NCBI GenBank assembly: GCA_010015655.1 | Contig: ML976664.1 | Location: forward strand, 536,011 to 600,010 | DNA: 64,000 bases | From: Bimuria novae-zelandiae CBS 107.79 | Taxonomy: Eukaryota > Ascomycota > Dothideomycetes > Pleosporales > Didymosphaeriaceae | Direction of reading: 5' to 3' | Shown here: piece after piece, positions 11,980-22,842 of the stretch | How positions within the stretch are numbered: position 1 is the stretch's first letter | Layout of the letters: every line of letters starts with the position of its first letter | Position numbers and translations under genes: made by a program | Notes under the pieces: model-generated | What the model saw: only the letters and a program-made list of their open reading frames with translations | Database searches by the model: none | Told to the model about the DNA's origin: nothing

Positions 11980-12474
11980 TGTTATAGCGGGCTATACGTA
12001 CCTAAGCCTATTTTAGGTAAAGGGAGAATAAGTTAAGGGTAAAGCTTCTTATAGATATTTAGTAGTTAAAAGCTAAGGAGGATAACATAGTAAGTTATAA
12101 ATAATCTAATTTTATAATAAACTATAAAATAACTAACTAGGAGATTTACTAATCTTGTTGAATGGGCTATACTAAGCCAAGCATATCGCGATATGATAGG
12201 GCTAGATAGTTGTACGATGGTACGGGTGAGAAAAGGGTCTGGTATTCAAGTCTTGTCTGTCTATTCTACGTACGGAGGAAAGGGGGTTATAAGGATTAAT
12301 GCTCGCGCACGGTGACTATGGTCTGTGCCTTTGCCTGTGCGGTATTACATAACCATTATCACCTGTTTTAAGATATCGCATTAGGTAGCTGCCCGTACTG
12401 CGTACGGACAAATCTATTATAAGAGATATACTCGTAATATTAAAAGTTAACTATAAGGAGTAGGAAACGTATAA
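11980..12474 (-). repeat. Right LTR of the Gypsy element, interrupted by a solo LTR
   Basis: It begins TGTTATAGCGGGC and aligns with the left LTR up to 12155 and again from 12411. The interruption is a younger solo LTR with its own target duplication. Removing 260 bp leaves 235 bp, against 236 bp on the left. Confidence 0.75.
12156..12410. repeat. Solo LTR with AATCT target duplication
   Basis: A 255-bp block of normal GC content begins TGTTGAATGGGC, ends GCGTACGGACA (TGT...ACA) and is flanked by AATCT at 12151-12155 and 12411-12415. The undisturbed left LTR carries a single AATCT at the same place, which shows the empty site. It is therefore a later insertion into the right LTR of the Gypsy element. 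TGTTGAATGGGCTA resembles Copia- or Gypsy-type LTR starts, but the family is not assigned. Confidence 0.85.
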
Positions 12475-13549
12475 TGTTACGGTCTAGAAGTCGACGGTGG
12501 GACGGCGAGCCTTATGACGGCACTCGGGCCCCACCTCAGGCTTACGTAACGTCCCAGAGAATCCCATGGGATCCCACGACGCCGGGATATGGGACATCGT
12601 GGAATTCTATAGGACAAGGAGGATATATATATATAGGACAGATTTCCTTTATACGCTCCTTATAGTTAACTTACATCTCTTTTATGCAAGTACGTTCTCT
12701 TATATAGACTAATAGTTATTTTACTTTATTATAAAATTAAATTATTTAGCCTCGCGCTAAGTGTCGCATTAACTTATATTACTAAATAATTTATAAAGTA
12801 CCACGATACCTTACTGCCCTAACCTAGATTAGAATAAGGTGTGAGAGCCTCATAACATATAAAGAGTATCTTAGACTATATATTAATTATTATATTTCTT
12901 AATATCCTAGAATTTCTTTAGTCTCCTAGGAGACTTGCTTCTTAGTAAGATATTTTTTTTATTTTTTTTACTAAGCTAGTATTCTCTTAGAATTCTATCC
13001 TATTAGCAGGGTTTCAATTACGTAATTACTAACTTAATCTTATCCCGTCTACTAGCGTGCTAAGCCCTGTTTGCCCTTCTACGTAGACCTTTATTATTCC
13101 GTAATTCTTCGTAATTATAACATATAAATTACGTAATAAGTTACGCGTCCTAAAATTATTAGATATCTTAGAAGTATCGTAGTATATAAGACCTTAGAAT
13201 AATTAAGACGCTAAGATCTATAAGATAGGACTTATATATAAAAATATTAAGTATAGACTCTTCTATCCTCGTGTTTAACCTGGTTTATAAATCTATTATT
13301 TAGTTTATACTCTAGTTTTAGTTAATTTATTTATAACTATATATTATTTTTAATACTAACGACCCTATTAATACGCGTAAGTTATTAATAACCCTTATAT
13401 ATTTTAATATTACTCTAACTTAAAAACTAATCCTAGTCTCCTTTAGGACTAGTTATCTTGAAGGGCTTAATATAACTACCTAATCTAATCCTAACCTAAT
13501 CCTTACCTAAGCTTGATAATCCTTAACCCATTTACTAGCCTACTTTTAC
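12475..13549. other. GC island then RIPed AT-rich DNA, no gene
   Basis: 12480-12640 is a GC-rich island with ATCCCATGGGATCCC and GGGACATCGTGG words related to the island at 4616-4795. From 12660 the DNA is AT-rich and TA-rich with stops in all frames. I see no recognisable protein motif. Confidence 0.5.
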
Positions 13550-14059
13550 TATGGAAGTTTAAAGTAGAGCTTACATTTAGCTAGGAAAATAACTTAATAG
13601 TAATTACTATTAATACTAGCTATTTACTATAATATTAAGATTTTAGCGTTACACCTAATAAAGCAATTAACCTATTATATAAAAATATTCTTTTTAGTAA
13701 TAGTAGAGGTGAAGTTCTATAGTATTAATTATATAAAAGAAAGGCTACGTTTAGTAAGGCGTTTAATATATTATAGGAGCTCCTTTTTTAATATTAGCTA
13801 AGATTTTAGTAATACTAATAAGGATCTAGTAGGGCACGTATAGCGTATCTATGCTAGCGCGTTAATATAAATTATATAACACTAAATTCTTTCGCGATTT
13901 TTCTATATAAAAAGGTTTCTCCTTGTTTTTGTAATTTGATTGCAGTAACGGCTGCCTTAATTAGGTCTATATTAGTGGAGATACGACGCGTCAAAGTTGG
14001 GGCGTCCTATTGTTGGGTGGCGCGCTGACTGTCGCGGCGCACGGACTGTCTCGGCACGG
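13550..14059 (-). mobile_element. Truncated, RIPed Pogo/Fot copy
   Basis: From about 13550 the sequence parallels 15905-16413 of the neighbouring Pogo element, including the AACCTATTATATAAA stretch, the transposase N-terminal coding region and the right terminal repeat. It ends in GACTGTCTCGGCACGG followed by TA. Similarity stops upstream of 13550, so about three quarters of the element, including its left end and the catalytic part of the transposase, is missing. It is more heavily RIPed over 13550-13960 than at its terminal repeat. Confidence 0.7.
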
Positions 14060-14061
14060 TA

Positions 14062-14287
14062 ACAGGCGCGGGAGCAAAACTTAAATGCAAGAACCGGATA
14101 TATCTCGTTGTATCTCACGTTGGGATCCGATGGACTAAAAGATGCTCTTGCGTCATTGGGTCCCATGGGTTGTTGCAGGCTCCAGGAGAGCACGCGCAAA
14201 GTCGGGCGTCGCCTAGGGTCAGCCAGTTAGGTAATGATGGAAGTGCTCCTGGCAAGTTCGCGGTTGCGATCCGCGGCCGCACCCGCT
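14062..14287. other. GC-rich spacer between two Pogo copies
   Basis: 226 bp of un-RIPed sequence separate the end of the truncated Pogo copy from the left terminal repeat of the complete one. Only short ORFs without a known motif are present. It may be original host DNA. Confidence 0.4.
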
Positions 14288-14289
14288 TA

Positions 14290-16413
14290 CCCTGCCGAGA
14301 CAGTCAGTGCGCCGCGACACTAACGCGCCACCCCAACACCAGCACCGCAGCTAGCAACATGAGGCTATAGAGTTTTATATAAAAGCTTTTATCGCGAATT
14401 TTTTAGAGTTAAGATTTTATAGAGCTGTAGAAGATTACTAGCTAGTTAAATTATAGATATTTACTTAGTATTCTAATTATTTAGCTACTGCGCGATGCTG
14501 GCGCTAATAGCGTAAATATTACTATATTAACGCATATAGATGCCAGCGTAGGCTTCTTTCTCTTTATAATTATATAAGTAGCTTTTAAAGTATTCTGGCT
14601 TCCCTTTTTAGTAATTTTAAGACATTTTTAAAGTTATTATTAAGCCTTATAAGCCTGTTAACGGAGGCGTTACTTAGTAGCCTAATTAGCTTTCTCCTTA
14701 GCGCGTATATTTTTAGCTACTATACGCGTAATACGCTTCTCTTATAGTAAATAAGCTTTAAGCTGCCTATTTACTATCTAGATCTCTCTCTACTTACTTT
14801 TCTAGAGTTGTAGTTGTTGCTTTTTAGCCTTTTATTGGCTGAGAGAATCGCGCGCCCTCTATACGTGGGCAGGTGACTAGAAAATAGATCCTCTATACCA
14901 CTTATCTAGCTGCTTAAAAGGTAGAGTCCTGCCCTTTGTTTAATGCTGTTTCTGGTTTGTGAGGGCTTCTTGTAGCCCCTAATTCTTATGCTCTAGGAGC
15001 TACTTCTATATAGAGATTAAGTGTATAGTGCGACTCAGCTTCTTGGCCTTATTACCTCCCCCTGTATTAATAACAACTTTTAAAAGCTAATTAATTTTAC
15101 GCTAATTAGACGCGCTAAGTACTAAAGTAGAGCTTTTACGCGATCTCTATTTTAGAGACTTATCTTTGTTAAATTAATTAAGGATTAGTGTAGGATCTAG
15201 CGGCGAGATATCTATATACTTAAAAGCTTTAGTAATTAATTACGGCGTAACTAACGTTGTCTAGGCCCTCTAAAATAGTGTAAAGAAGTCTCTTTTAGTA
15301 ATTATTAATAGCTCCTAACTTCTATATAGGTATGCGGAGAGCTCGTCGGAGTAGGCGATAGAAAGAGACTTAAATACATAGACGTCTAGAGGCTACAGCG
15401 TATAAGTGGCGTGAGGGGGAAATATCGCAAGGAGGATCTTTTTCTAATTATAGTAGTTAATAAAATTTATAGTAACGTAAGATCTATACCTATTAAGGAC
15501 TAGGAATTGCCACTACCGTTAAGCCTTCTCCTTAGTATAGCGATTAAACACCTATTTTAGCTATTAAAGCCCTATCTCGTTGTTTAACCATCTAGAGGTT
15601 AATAAGGTAATAAAGACTCTATAAGAATTAACGTTAATTTCCTTAACCTAGCTTAATTGTAGTCTCAGCATTAGATCGATAGATTAGTAATGGATTAACA
15701 GTAGATTCATTGGTGCATATACATGCGATGAGCGAGATCCACTCACGACTGCCATCCTGGATAGATTGCCTCACTTGGCGACTCTCATATATAGGCCTGT
15801 CGAAGATCCTTTTTGACCTGCTGGTGATGCCGAGTAGGAAGCCTTTTTCGTCCATATTATAGGTATGCTAAGGCTCTATGCTATACTTTATAATTTTCTT
15901 ATATAGAAGCTTAAAGTAGAGCCTATATCTTGCGCCTAAATTAGCGTTATAGCGATTACTATCTAGCCTAGTCGTCTATTACGAGATTAAGGAGTTAAGG
16001 TAGCGCTTAATAAAGCGATTAACCTATTATATAAAGATATCCTTTTTAGCGATAATTAATATAAAGTTTTAGATTATTTAACGCGTAAGGGTTAGACCTT
16101 TCTAAGTAAGACGCTGTATATACTATAGGAGCTTAGATTCTTGTTATTAGTTAAGATTTTAGCGAGTTTATAGTAGCTATGTACGCGCCTGCATGGCGCG
16201 TCTATGCCGGCGCGTTAATGTTGACCGCACAACACCAAATTCTTCTGTAATTTTTCTATATAAGAAAGTTTCTCCAGGTTCTCGTGAGTCGATAGCGATG
16301 ATTGCAGCCTCAATCGGATCCATATTGGTGGAGATGCGGCGCGTCAAAGTTGAGGTGCTACATCTGTTGGGGTGGCGCGTTAGTGTCGCGGCGCACTGAC
16401 TGTCTCGGCAGGG
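14290..16413 (-). mobile_element. Full-length degraded Pogo/Fot (Tc1-mariner superfamily) element
   Basis: A 2124-bp element bounded by near-perfect terminal inverted repeats of about 47 bp, starting CCCTGCCGAGACAGTCAG and running through GTGCGCCGCGACACTAACG. It is flanked by TA on both sides (14288-14289, 16414-16415), the target duplication of Pogo elements. A transposase pseudogene runs on the minus strand from an ATG at 16323. Length and layout fit Fot1-like elements of filamentous fungi. The interior is RIPed in patches and cannot encode a working enzyme. The right end lies only 138 bp upstream of the BNA6 start codon. Confidence 0.85.
14500..16323 (-). pseudogene. Pogo/Fot transposase pseudogene
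   Basis: Translation begins MDPIEAAIIAIDSREPG, then FLYRKITEEFGVVRSTLTRRHR, the N-terminal helix-turn-helix (Psq/CENP-B type) of Fot/Pogo transposases. At 15643-15855 a second open stretch reads NMDEKGFLLGITSRSKRIF, then SRQVRQSIQDGSREWISLIACICTN. This is the segment with the first catalytic Asp (MDEKGF), also seen in the intact element at 53181-55067. Between and beyond these islands the frame is full of RIP-type stops. The C-terminal end is approximate. Confidence 0.75.
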
Positions 16414-16551
16414 TAGCGGCGGCCGAAACCGCTTTGGGAAAACATACAACCCACACCACCCATCACAGCTGGTCCACAACAACTACTGCGGCTCAACTTC
16501 TCACGCATCATCAATCGCTCGACAGATATCAGAAACAGTTCACATACCGAC

Positions 16552-17593
16552 ATGGCCGAAGGTGCACCAGCACATGGTTCGGTGGCCCATCTGCTTCCGC
16601 AGACCTACAAGCGCTTAGTGGCGGAGTGGCTCGAAGAAGATACTCCGAGCTTTGACTACGGCGGCTTCGTGGTGGGCGAAGAAATATCAGAAGCAAAGCT
16701 CCTGGGAAAAAGTCCGGTATGGGTTCTGGCCAAATAATCGGGCCATGCTAACGAAATTCAGGGCATAGTGGCGGGAGTGCCATTCTTCGATGAGGTCTTC
16801 CGGCAACTTGACTGCACGTAAGTTACTTGAGGCTCAACTGACTGTATATATCCTTGTAGCTAATACCTGTAGTGTGGAATGGCACGTCAAAGACGGTGAG
16901 CATTTTGAACCCATCAAACACTGTGCCACGGTGCGGGGCCCGGTCCGGAAGCTACTGCTTGGGGAGCGAGTAGCTCTCAACACTTTGGCACGATGCTCCG
17001 GAATAGCGACGAAGTCAAATCGTCTGCTTCGACTCGTGCGAGAAGCCGGGTATCCTAATATACTCGCGGGGACCCGCAAGACGACCCCAGGCTTTAGGCT
17101 GGTCGAGAAGTACGGAATGCTGGTCGGCGGAGTGGATGCTCATCGGGTCGACCTCTCGGCCATGACTATGCTCAAAGACAACCACATCGTCGCTGCAGGA
17201 AGCATCACTAATGCTGTGCGTGCCGCGAAGGCAGCGGGTGGCTTTGCAATTAAAGTCGAAGTAGAATGCCAGAGCTTCGAGGAAGCGGATGAAGCCATCG
17301 CTGCCGGCGCCGACATTGTCATGCTGGACAACTTTACGCCGGACGGTGTCAAGGTAGCAGCAGCACAGTTGAAGGACAAGTGGGGAAGAGGCACAGGGGA
17401 TCGAAAGACGTTTTTGGTCGAGGTCAGCGGAGGTCTGACCGAAGACAATGTGGCCCCATATGTCTGCGGGGACGTGGACATCGTGAGCACGAGCAGCATC
17501 CACCAGGGTGTCAAGCACGTGGACTTCTCGCTGAAGATCGTGCCCAAGGGAAAGGAAACACAGAAGACCAGTGGAGAGAGCGTGGAGGTTTAA
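16552..17593 (+). CDS. BNA6: Quinolinate phosphoribosyltransferase (nicotinate-nucleotide pyrophosphorylase)
   Basis: Catalyses quinolinate + PRPP to nicotinate mononucleotide + CO2 + PPi, the entry of the de novo (kynurenine) pathway into NAD. Predicted exons are 16552-16716, 16762-16817 and 16873-17593, giving 313 aa, close to the roughly 295 aa of yeast Bna6. Intron 1 is 45 nt with a GCTAAC branch site; intron 2 uses the second AG, because the first would give a stop. The N-terminal domain carries HLLP and [14 protein letters not shown]. The barrel domain has GTRKTTPG (residues 140-147), the GGVDAHR phosphate/substrate site (159-165), LKDNH (174-178), KVEVEC, MLDNF and STSSIHQG. All expected active-site motifs are present. 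A Pogo element ends 138 bp upstream, within the likely promoter. A regulator gene and a Tna1-like permease follow on the same strand. Confidence 0.95.
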
Positions 17594-17879
17594 TGGTACA
17601 GATAAATTGTAACTGTTGTTGGCATCGGCGATGCCTGCTGGCAACTTTTCCGATCCTTCCCGCTGAAAGATGGCTATGCCGAATCGCGTTAGCCTCTAGT
17701 CTTATAACTCCACATTCTCGCTGAATCTCAGTACCTTGATTCTTTGTTCCCAGATTCGCAATTTCCACCACATCTAAGTACAACATCCAACATCCTTGAC
17801 TTGCTTTGTTATTCACCCGAAGTCGCTCTCGAAGTGCCTGGCTAGAGAGATAGTACAGCAATATCTCCACCCAAGACGT

Positions 17880-19809
17880 ATGGAAGACACAACACATAAA
17901 TCCATCGACCGCGTGGGCTTGGCTTGTATACAGTGCAGAGGCCGGCACGTAAAATGTGATGCAAATCAGCCAACCTGCAATCGATGTAGAAGAGATGGCA
18001 AAGAATGTACATACCAAAAATCCAGGCGTGGCGGACTTGACAAGGCCGCTTTAGCCCGACGACGCGAAAGATTGCAACAACAAGCGGCAGATTGCGCACA
18101 AAACAATGCGCAAGTGATCCACGGCTACTCGCCTAAATCTTCCAGTAGCGGTGTAGCCACTGTTCACTCTGCTGGTCCAGACTCTACAGACCTGATCGCA
18201 GATACAATCCGGTTACCAGGTGTTGACCTAGCTTCTTCCCAAATGGCTTTCCAGGTCAGCACAGAACGGCTGCTCGATATATACTACGACATCTACTGGA
18301 CCGCTTGTCCCGCTCCATTGCCTATGCGTTACCTAAACCAACGGAGACTGAGTGGAAACCATAGCATGGAAGACTTGTTGCTTGTTCTACAATACATAGG
18401 ATCCATTTTCGCTCCGTGGACCCATCCAGAGTCTTATTACGAGCTGGCCCGAATAGCGCTGGAGTCCCCTAAATTGCCCCAGACTCCTTGGAGCGTCTTG
18501 GCGTTGATGTTGTTTGCCACAGCACAGCTTCACACCGATCGAGCGGCCGACTCGCGCCGAACACTTGATAGAGCAACATTTTTTGCAATGGAACTAAATA
18601 TGAACGCTCAGGAGTTCGCTGTAGCATATGGTGAAGGCAATCCGGTACTGGAGGAGTCTTGGAGAAGAACGTACTATTTCTTGCACCTGACGGACCAACA
18701 TTTCTCCGTCATTGTCAACAACCCAGTATGTAAGCTCATAAACGTACCGAATCTGGTTGATCTACCTTGTGATGATGAATATTACGAATCAGGCGTACGT
18801 ACTCAATTGGATCCATTTAGTGTATACCTGACTTATAGTGCTAGGATATCCCAACCCCAGCAACGTGGCAGCAATATGATATGAGGGAATTCAACGATGT
18901 CGAAGTTGTGTACTCATCAATAGCGTACATGGCCGATATCTCTAGGATCACCTCTTACAGTGAGTCCGGACATTGTCTTTGGAACCACGCAGCCAGTCTG
19001 ATAGAAGCACAGTCATGAAATCCTTTGAAGACACGGGAACATTCAACCTTGAATTCGTAGCCACCATAGATGCCAAACTTGCTATTTGGCACTCACTTCT
19101 TCCAGCCTCGAAACGGGACCCGATGCGACATGATGGCAGTATCGACGAAGTGATGTTCCTCGCGCACTTGATGGCTACAATGTAATATCTAACAGATTCC
19201 AATGTCCACTACTTTGCTGACACTCTAAGATTGTCGATGGCATCTCACCGCCCATTTTCCTCGCTTGCTTACAGTTTCGAAGAGTTGACAACGACAAGCT
19301 TTTCGCCTGCGGTCCCATTTATGAATGCGCCAAAACAAGGTCGACCAGTTCATACAGCAAGAACGCTGAAGGCATGTGACATGCAAACAAAGCTGCTGGC
19401 AATACCTTGCGCTGCTGAAAGGCACAACATACTCAGTGGCTGCATCGTTGCCTCAATTGCCGTGGCACAGGTTGCGGCATGCAAGATGCTAGATGAACAC
19501 GCGCTGTCCATAGCCCGCGACCGAGTCCGACTAAGCATAGGCTACCTGAAAGCCATGGGCGCGTACTGGCACACATCTGCAATAATGGCAAAAGAAGTCC
19601 GCTTTGTAGCCCGCAGCGCGCTCACCGGACTGCCAATTGCTCCCACAATCCAGCCAAATCCAAACGTGGAGGTCGAAATACCTCGCGATGACCTGATCTG
19701 GCCCATCGATCCATCCGCCCAGATAGACATATACGCAGGCATGAACATCCCGGTGGACTATGACGCGCAGATGATGAGCTATGCATCGCCATCAACTTCA
19801 AGCCTATGA
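17880..19809 (+). CDS. Zn2Cys6 binuclear-cluster transcription factor
   Basis: Predicted exons are 17880-18794, 18845-18959, 19013-19181 and 19230-19809, giving 592 aa. Each junction restores the frame at GT-AG sites (introns of 50, 53 and 48 nt). Residues 16-43 form the fungal Zn2Cys6 cluster, C-x2-C-x6-C-x6-C-x2-C-x6-C, followed by a basic linker (KSRRGGLDKAALARRRERL) and a probable short coiled coil. The middle is a fungal-specific transcription-factor homology region with LLDIYYDIYW, EESWRRTYYFLH, PTPATWQQYDMREF and HRPFSSLAYS. It should be a nuclear DNA-binding activator or repressor. It lies 286 bp downstream of BNA6 and about 930 bp upstream of a Tna1-like permease, so it may regulate one or both. 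This is inference from position only. Confidence 0.9.
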
Positions 19810-20736
19810 AGCCCGATGCCTGACACACATTCAGTGTCGGCGGCTGCCCCGGACGTCTGTACCACCATACTTATTTAGCAATAGAGCTCCGTGTTTCGTA
19901 ATTGGTCGGCATACCGATCTTACAGCGCCATAAGATCGACACAGTAGAGGTCTACTCGATCAACTCTCGTGCAGTGATTGCGCTTTTTTCTTTATCGCTA
20001 CCAACGACCCGAATGCAATGATCGCATGATCTATTCAGGTCGTCGAAGATAGTTAAAGAAAAGCTTGTAATGATCACTTACCGTTCGGAATGGTTCGGCA
20101 AGCCTGCAGATACGGTATATTGTAGACAGGGGTCCCCGTTGCTAGCTGCGGCTATGGACCATTCGCGTCCATCCCGCCACACTCGCCGTTATTAAGGAGG
20201 CGAGGTTCCCGAGGCCGCGTTTAAATGTCAACTTCCTGATGTACGTGTATGATGGCAATGCAGTGACCCTACAGGCTGATGCAGTAACCCCATCCTGCCT
20301 GTAATAATCTCACTTCCCCCACCATTGGCATAACGCGAAATTCTCTCGGCATCAGCTCTGTTATCTGCAGTGTAACGTTGCCAAGCTGTTTCGTATCGGA
20401 CTGACCAATGTGGTCTAGGTGCTAATCAACGTCATACCGAAAACAAGCGTAGCTCCGTCGATTGATTTGCTCTTGCCCCCCATAGATCATCCCGGGACCC
20501 TTCCGAACCCCAACCCTAAAACGTCCCTTCGCCTTCGACCTACTGGCGGAAGGTTGTATCGAGAAACACCTCCGTGGCATGTCTTCTCCTACTCTTGTCT
20601 TTAAGATGCGCGTCTGCTAAACGATTTTGCCATCCAAACTGTGATTTTCCCTTCCGAGTTACTAGTGCGAAAATCAAAATACGACGCGACATTGCTGGCC
20701 CTGAGTCATTGACACTGGCGGAATCGACTGACGAGA
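19810..20736. other. Intergenic region, probable permease promoter
   Basis: About 930 bp between the regulator and the permease with no supported gene. CGG-containing words that could be Zn2Cys6 half-sites occur (for example GTTCGGAATGGTTCGG near 20085), but they are too short to call as operators. Confidence 0.35.
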
Positions 20737-22387
20737 ATGAATCCTCTCATAACAGCTGAAGCGGGTGTTCTCGCTGACGGCAAAGACTACGAGCATCAGG
20801 AATCGGTCGAAGATGAGATTGAGGGTCAGTTGGAAGATGTCGATCCCATTGCAGAAGCCAAGTTGGTGAGAAAGCTCGACATCCACATTATACCGATCGT
20901 GATGCTTCTGTATCTTTTCTCCTTCCTTGATCGGTGAGTGTTTTAGTCTCGTTATTGTATGTGACCTGCGCCCGGAGGCCCTGTATCCGATCGTGGACTG
21001 GTTTCTTCCATGAGGAATCGCTAACCATCCACAGAGTCAACATAGGCAACGCTCGTTTATACGGACTCGAGAAGGACCTCGGCCTCAACTCGACCCAATG
21101 GCAGACCGCGATTTCCATCCTGTTTGTGACCTACATTCTGTCTGAAGTTCCATCGAATCTGGTCTTGAAGAGGTTGACGCCCTCCCGCTGGATTGCCTTT
21201 ATCACCGTCTCGTGGGCTATCGTCGCCACCTTGACTGGGGTAGTACAAAACTTTGCAGGACTCGTAGTCTGTCGACTGTTTCTGGGTGCTGTAGAGGGTG
21301 GCCTGTTCCCTGGTCTGGCCGTCTACCTGACCTTCTTCTACACGAAGCGAGAATTGGCCCTACGGATTGGATACCTATTTGTGTCCGCTGCGCTGGCAGG
21401 TGCGTGCGGTGGTCTGCTAGCCTTTGCGATTGGACACATGGATGGTGTGGCTGGCGAGAGAGGATGGCGCTGGATCCTTATTATCGAGGGTCTGCCTACG
21501 TTTGTTCTAGGCATTGCGACCTGGTGGCTGCTTCCGGACGAGCCGGCGACGACATACTTCCTCAATGATCAGGAGAAGAGCCTCGCCATTGCACGTCTGA
21601 AAAGGCAGACGGGATACACTGCCAGCGCAGGCGAATTCCACTGGGAAGATGTGAGGAAAGGTGCTAAGGACTGGAAGATATGGGCCTTTTCTTTTGCCCA
21701 ATTTGGCTGTGATACCATGCTTTACGGCTTTTCGACCTTCTTGCCGACGATTATCAAGGGTATTCAGCCAACTGCTTCGACTGCGCTTGTCCAGGTTTAT
21801 ACTATTCCGTGTTACGCTCTCGGCGCCATCACCTACCTGGCCGTTGCGAGACTTTCGGATTACCAGCAGAGACGGGGTTTGTATGCTGTTGCTCTGGGCA
21901 TCGTTGCCATCGTCGGCTATGCGATGTTGATGAGCAATTCGAGCGCGGCCGTGCATTATGCAGGATGTTTCTTGGTAGCCATGGGACTTTACGTCAACGT
22001 CGGGCTACCCTTGGCTTGGTTGCCGACGAACAATCCGCGCTACGGCAAGAGGACCCTGGCTACGGGTCTTCAGCTGAGCATTGGTAACTGCGCCGGTATC
22101 ATGTCTTCCTTCGTAAGTGGCATTTCTCTCGAGTAATTTGAAACCTCATGCTAACATGTGAATAGCTGTATCCTGCCCGTGAGGGCCCCCGCTTCATTCG
22201 CGGCCACGCCGTTACGCTGGCCATGGTGGCGTTCGCGAGTCTTGTATACGCCTTCATGTGGTTCTACTTTTCGCGCGTCAATGCACGTAGGGCTAGAGGA
22301 GAAGACGATCACAAGATCCAGGGTATGTCGGAACAGGAGGCTAAAGAACTGGGTGATGAAAGCCCGCACTTCGTGTACACTATATGA
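20737..22387 (+). CDS. MFS permease of the allantoate/nicotinate (Dal5/Tna1) family
   Basis: Predicted exons are 20737-20933, 21035-22112 and 22166-22387, giving 498 aa. Intron 1 is 101 nt with a GCTAAC branch site; intron 2 is 53 nt. After an acidic cytoplasmic N terminus (about 50 aa) come about 12 membrane segments. Typical anion:cation symporter motifs are LLYLFSFLDRVNIGNARL, LSEVPSNLVLKRLTPSRW, RLFLGAVEGGLFPGLAVYL, RWILIIEGLPT and WLPTNNPRYGKR, ending in a charged tail. It should sit in the plasma membrane and import a small carboxylate with H+. Yeast Tna1 of this family imports nicotinate and quinolinate, and BNA6 two genes away uses quinolinate. That makes this substrate attractive, but the sequence alone cannot separate it from allantoate, pantothenate or biotin carriers. 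Confidence 0.9.
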
Positions 22388-22734
22388 AGGGTGTTGAAGC
22401 AAGTTAATGTATCTTGCTTGCGTGCAATGAGGGCATAGTCCTAGTTTGCAACACAAGATTCCAGCTGACACAATGAAGTTGTTATATTGATGGCTGCTGA
22501 ACTCTGCGGTCAACTCGTGACAAGTGGTCAAAGTACCTGTAGACATCCTAGAGTCACCTGACGCGCTCCCCGATTACAGTCTTCTGTAGAGTCTTGGTTT
22601 TCGTTTCTGAAGCAGTCATCTCTCACTTTCACTTTTACTTGCGTTATATCTTAGTAAAATAACCGAATTAGCGTTGGCCCCGGTCGCTCTTTCCTCGTGT
22701 TGCGCGCAACTTCTTCCACCACCACACCTTGCGC

Positions 22735-22781
22735 CTGCTTCTGCTTCTGCTTCTGCTTCTGCTTCTGCTTCTGCTTCTGCT
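22735..22781. repeat. (CTGCTT)n hexanucleotide microsatellite
   Basis: About eight tandem CTGCTT units. On the minus strand they encode an Arg-Ser run within a short ORF that has no other support, so the repeat is treated as non-coding. It lies about 60 bp upstream of the BTB gene start. Confidence 0.8.
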
Positions 22782-22842
22782 ACCACCCGCGCCTCGACCC
22801 TGTCCGTGATATAAGTTATCGCCTGAAATAGAGTGCAGCAAA

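Larger units (their letters stand above)
5088..12474 (-). mobile_element. Ty3/Gypsy LTR retrotransposon, RIP-inactivated
   Basis: The element lies on the minus strand between two related terminal repeats at 5088-5323 and 11980-12474. In element order there is a degraded gag region (about 10900-11900), a protease motif (9874-9898), reverse transcriptase (8690-9130) and integrase (7078-7260). This is the protease, reverse transcriptase, integrase order of Ty3/Gypsy. TpA-rich sequence and stops throughout show heavy RIP, so it cannot move. Two clean solo LTRs of other elements have inserted into it, at 7717-7930 and 12156-12410. Both LTRs begin TGTTA. The 3' LTR boundary is fixed only by loss of similarity, and no target duplication of the element itself was recognised. 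Confidence 0.8.

Noticed and set aside
12474..12665. 63-codon ORF in the GC island
   Set aside because: Short, no domain, and it overlaps palindromic repeat sequence related to the island at 4616.
17015..18017. Minus-strand ORFs opposite BNA6 and the regulator
   Set aside because: Antisense shadows; the plus strand has conserved motifs and consistent splice sites.
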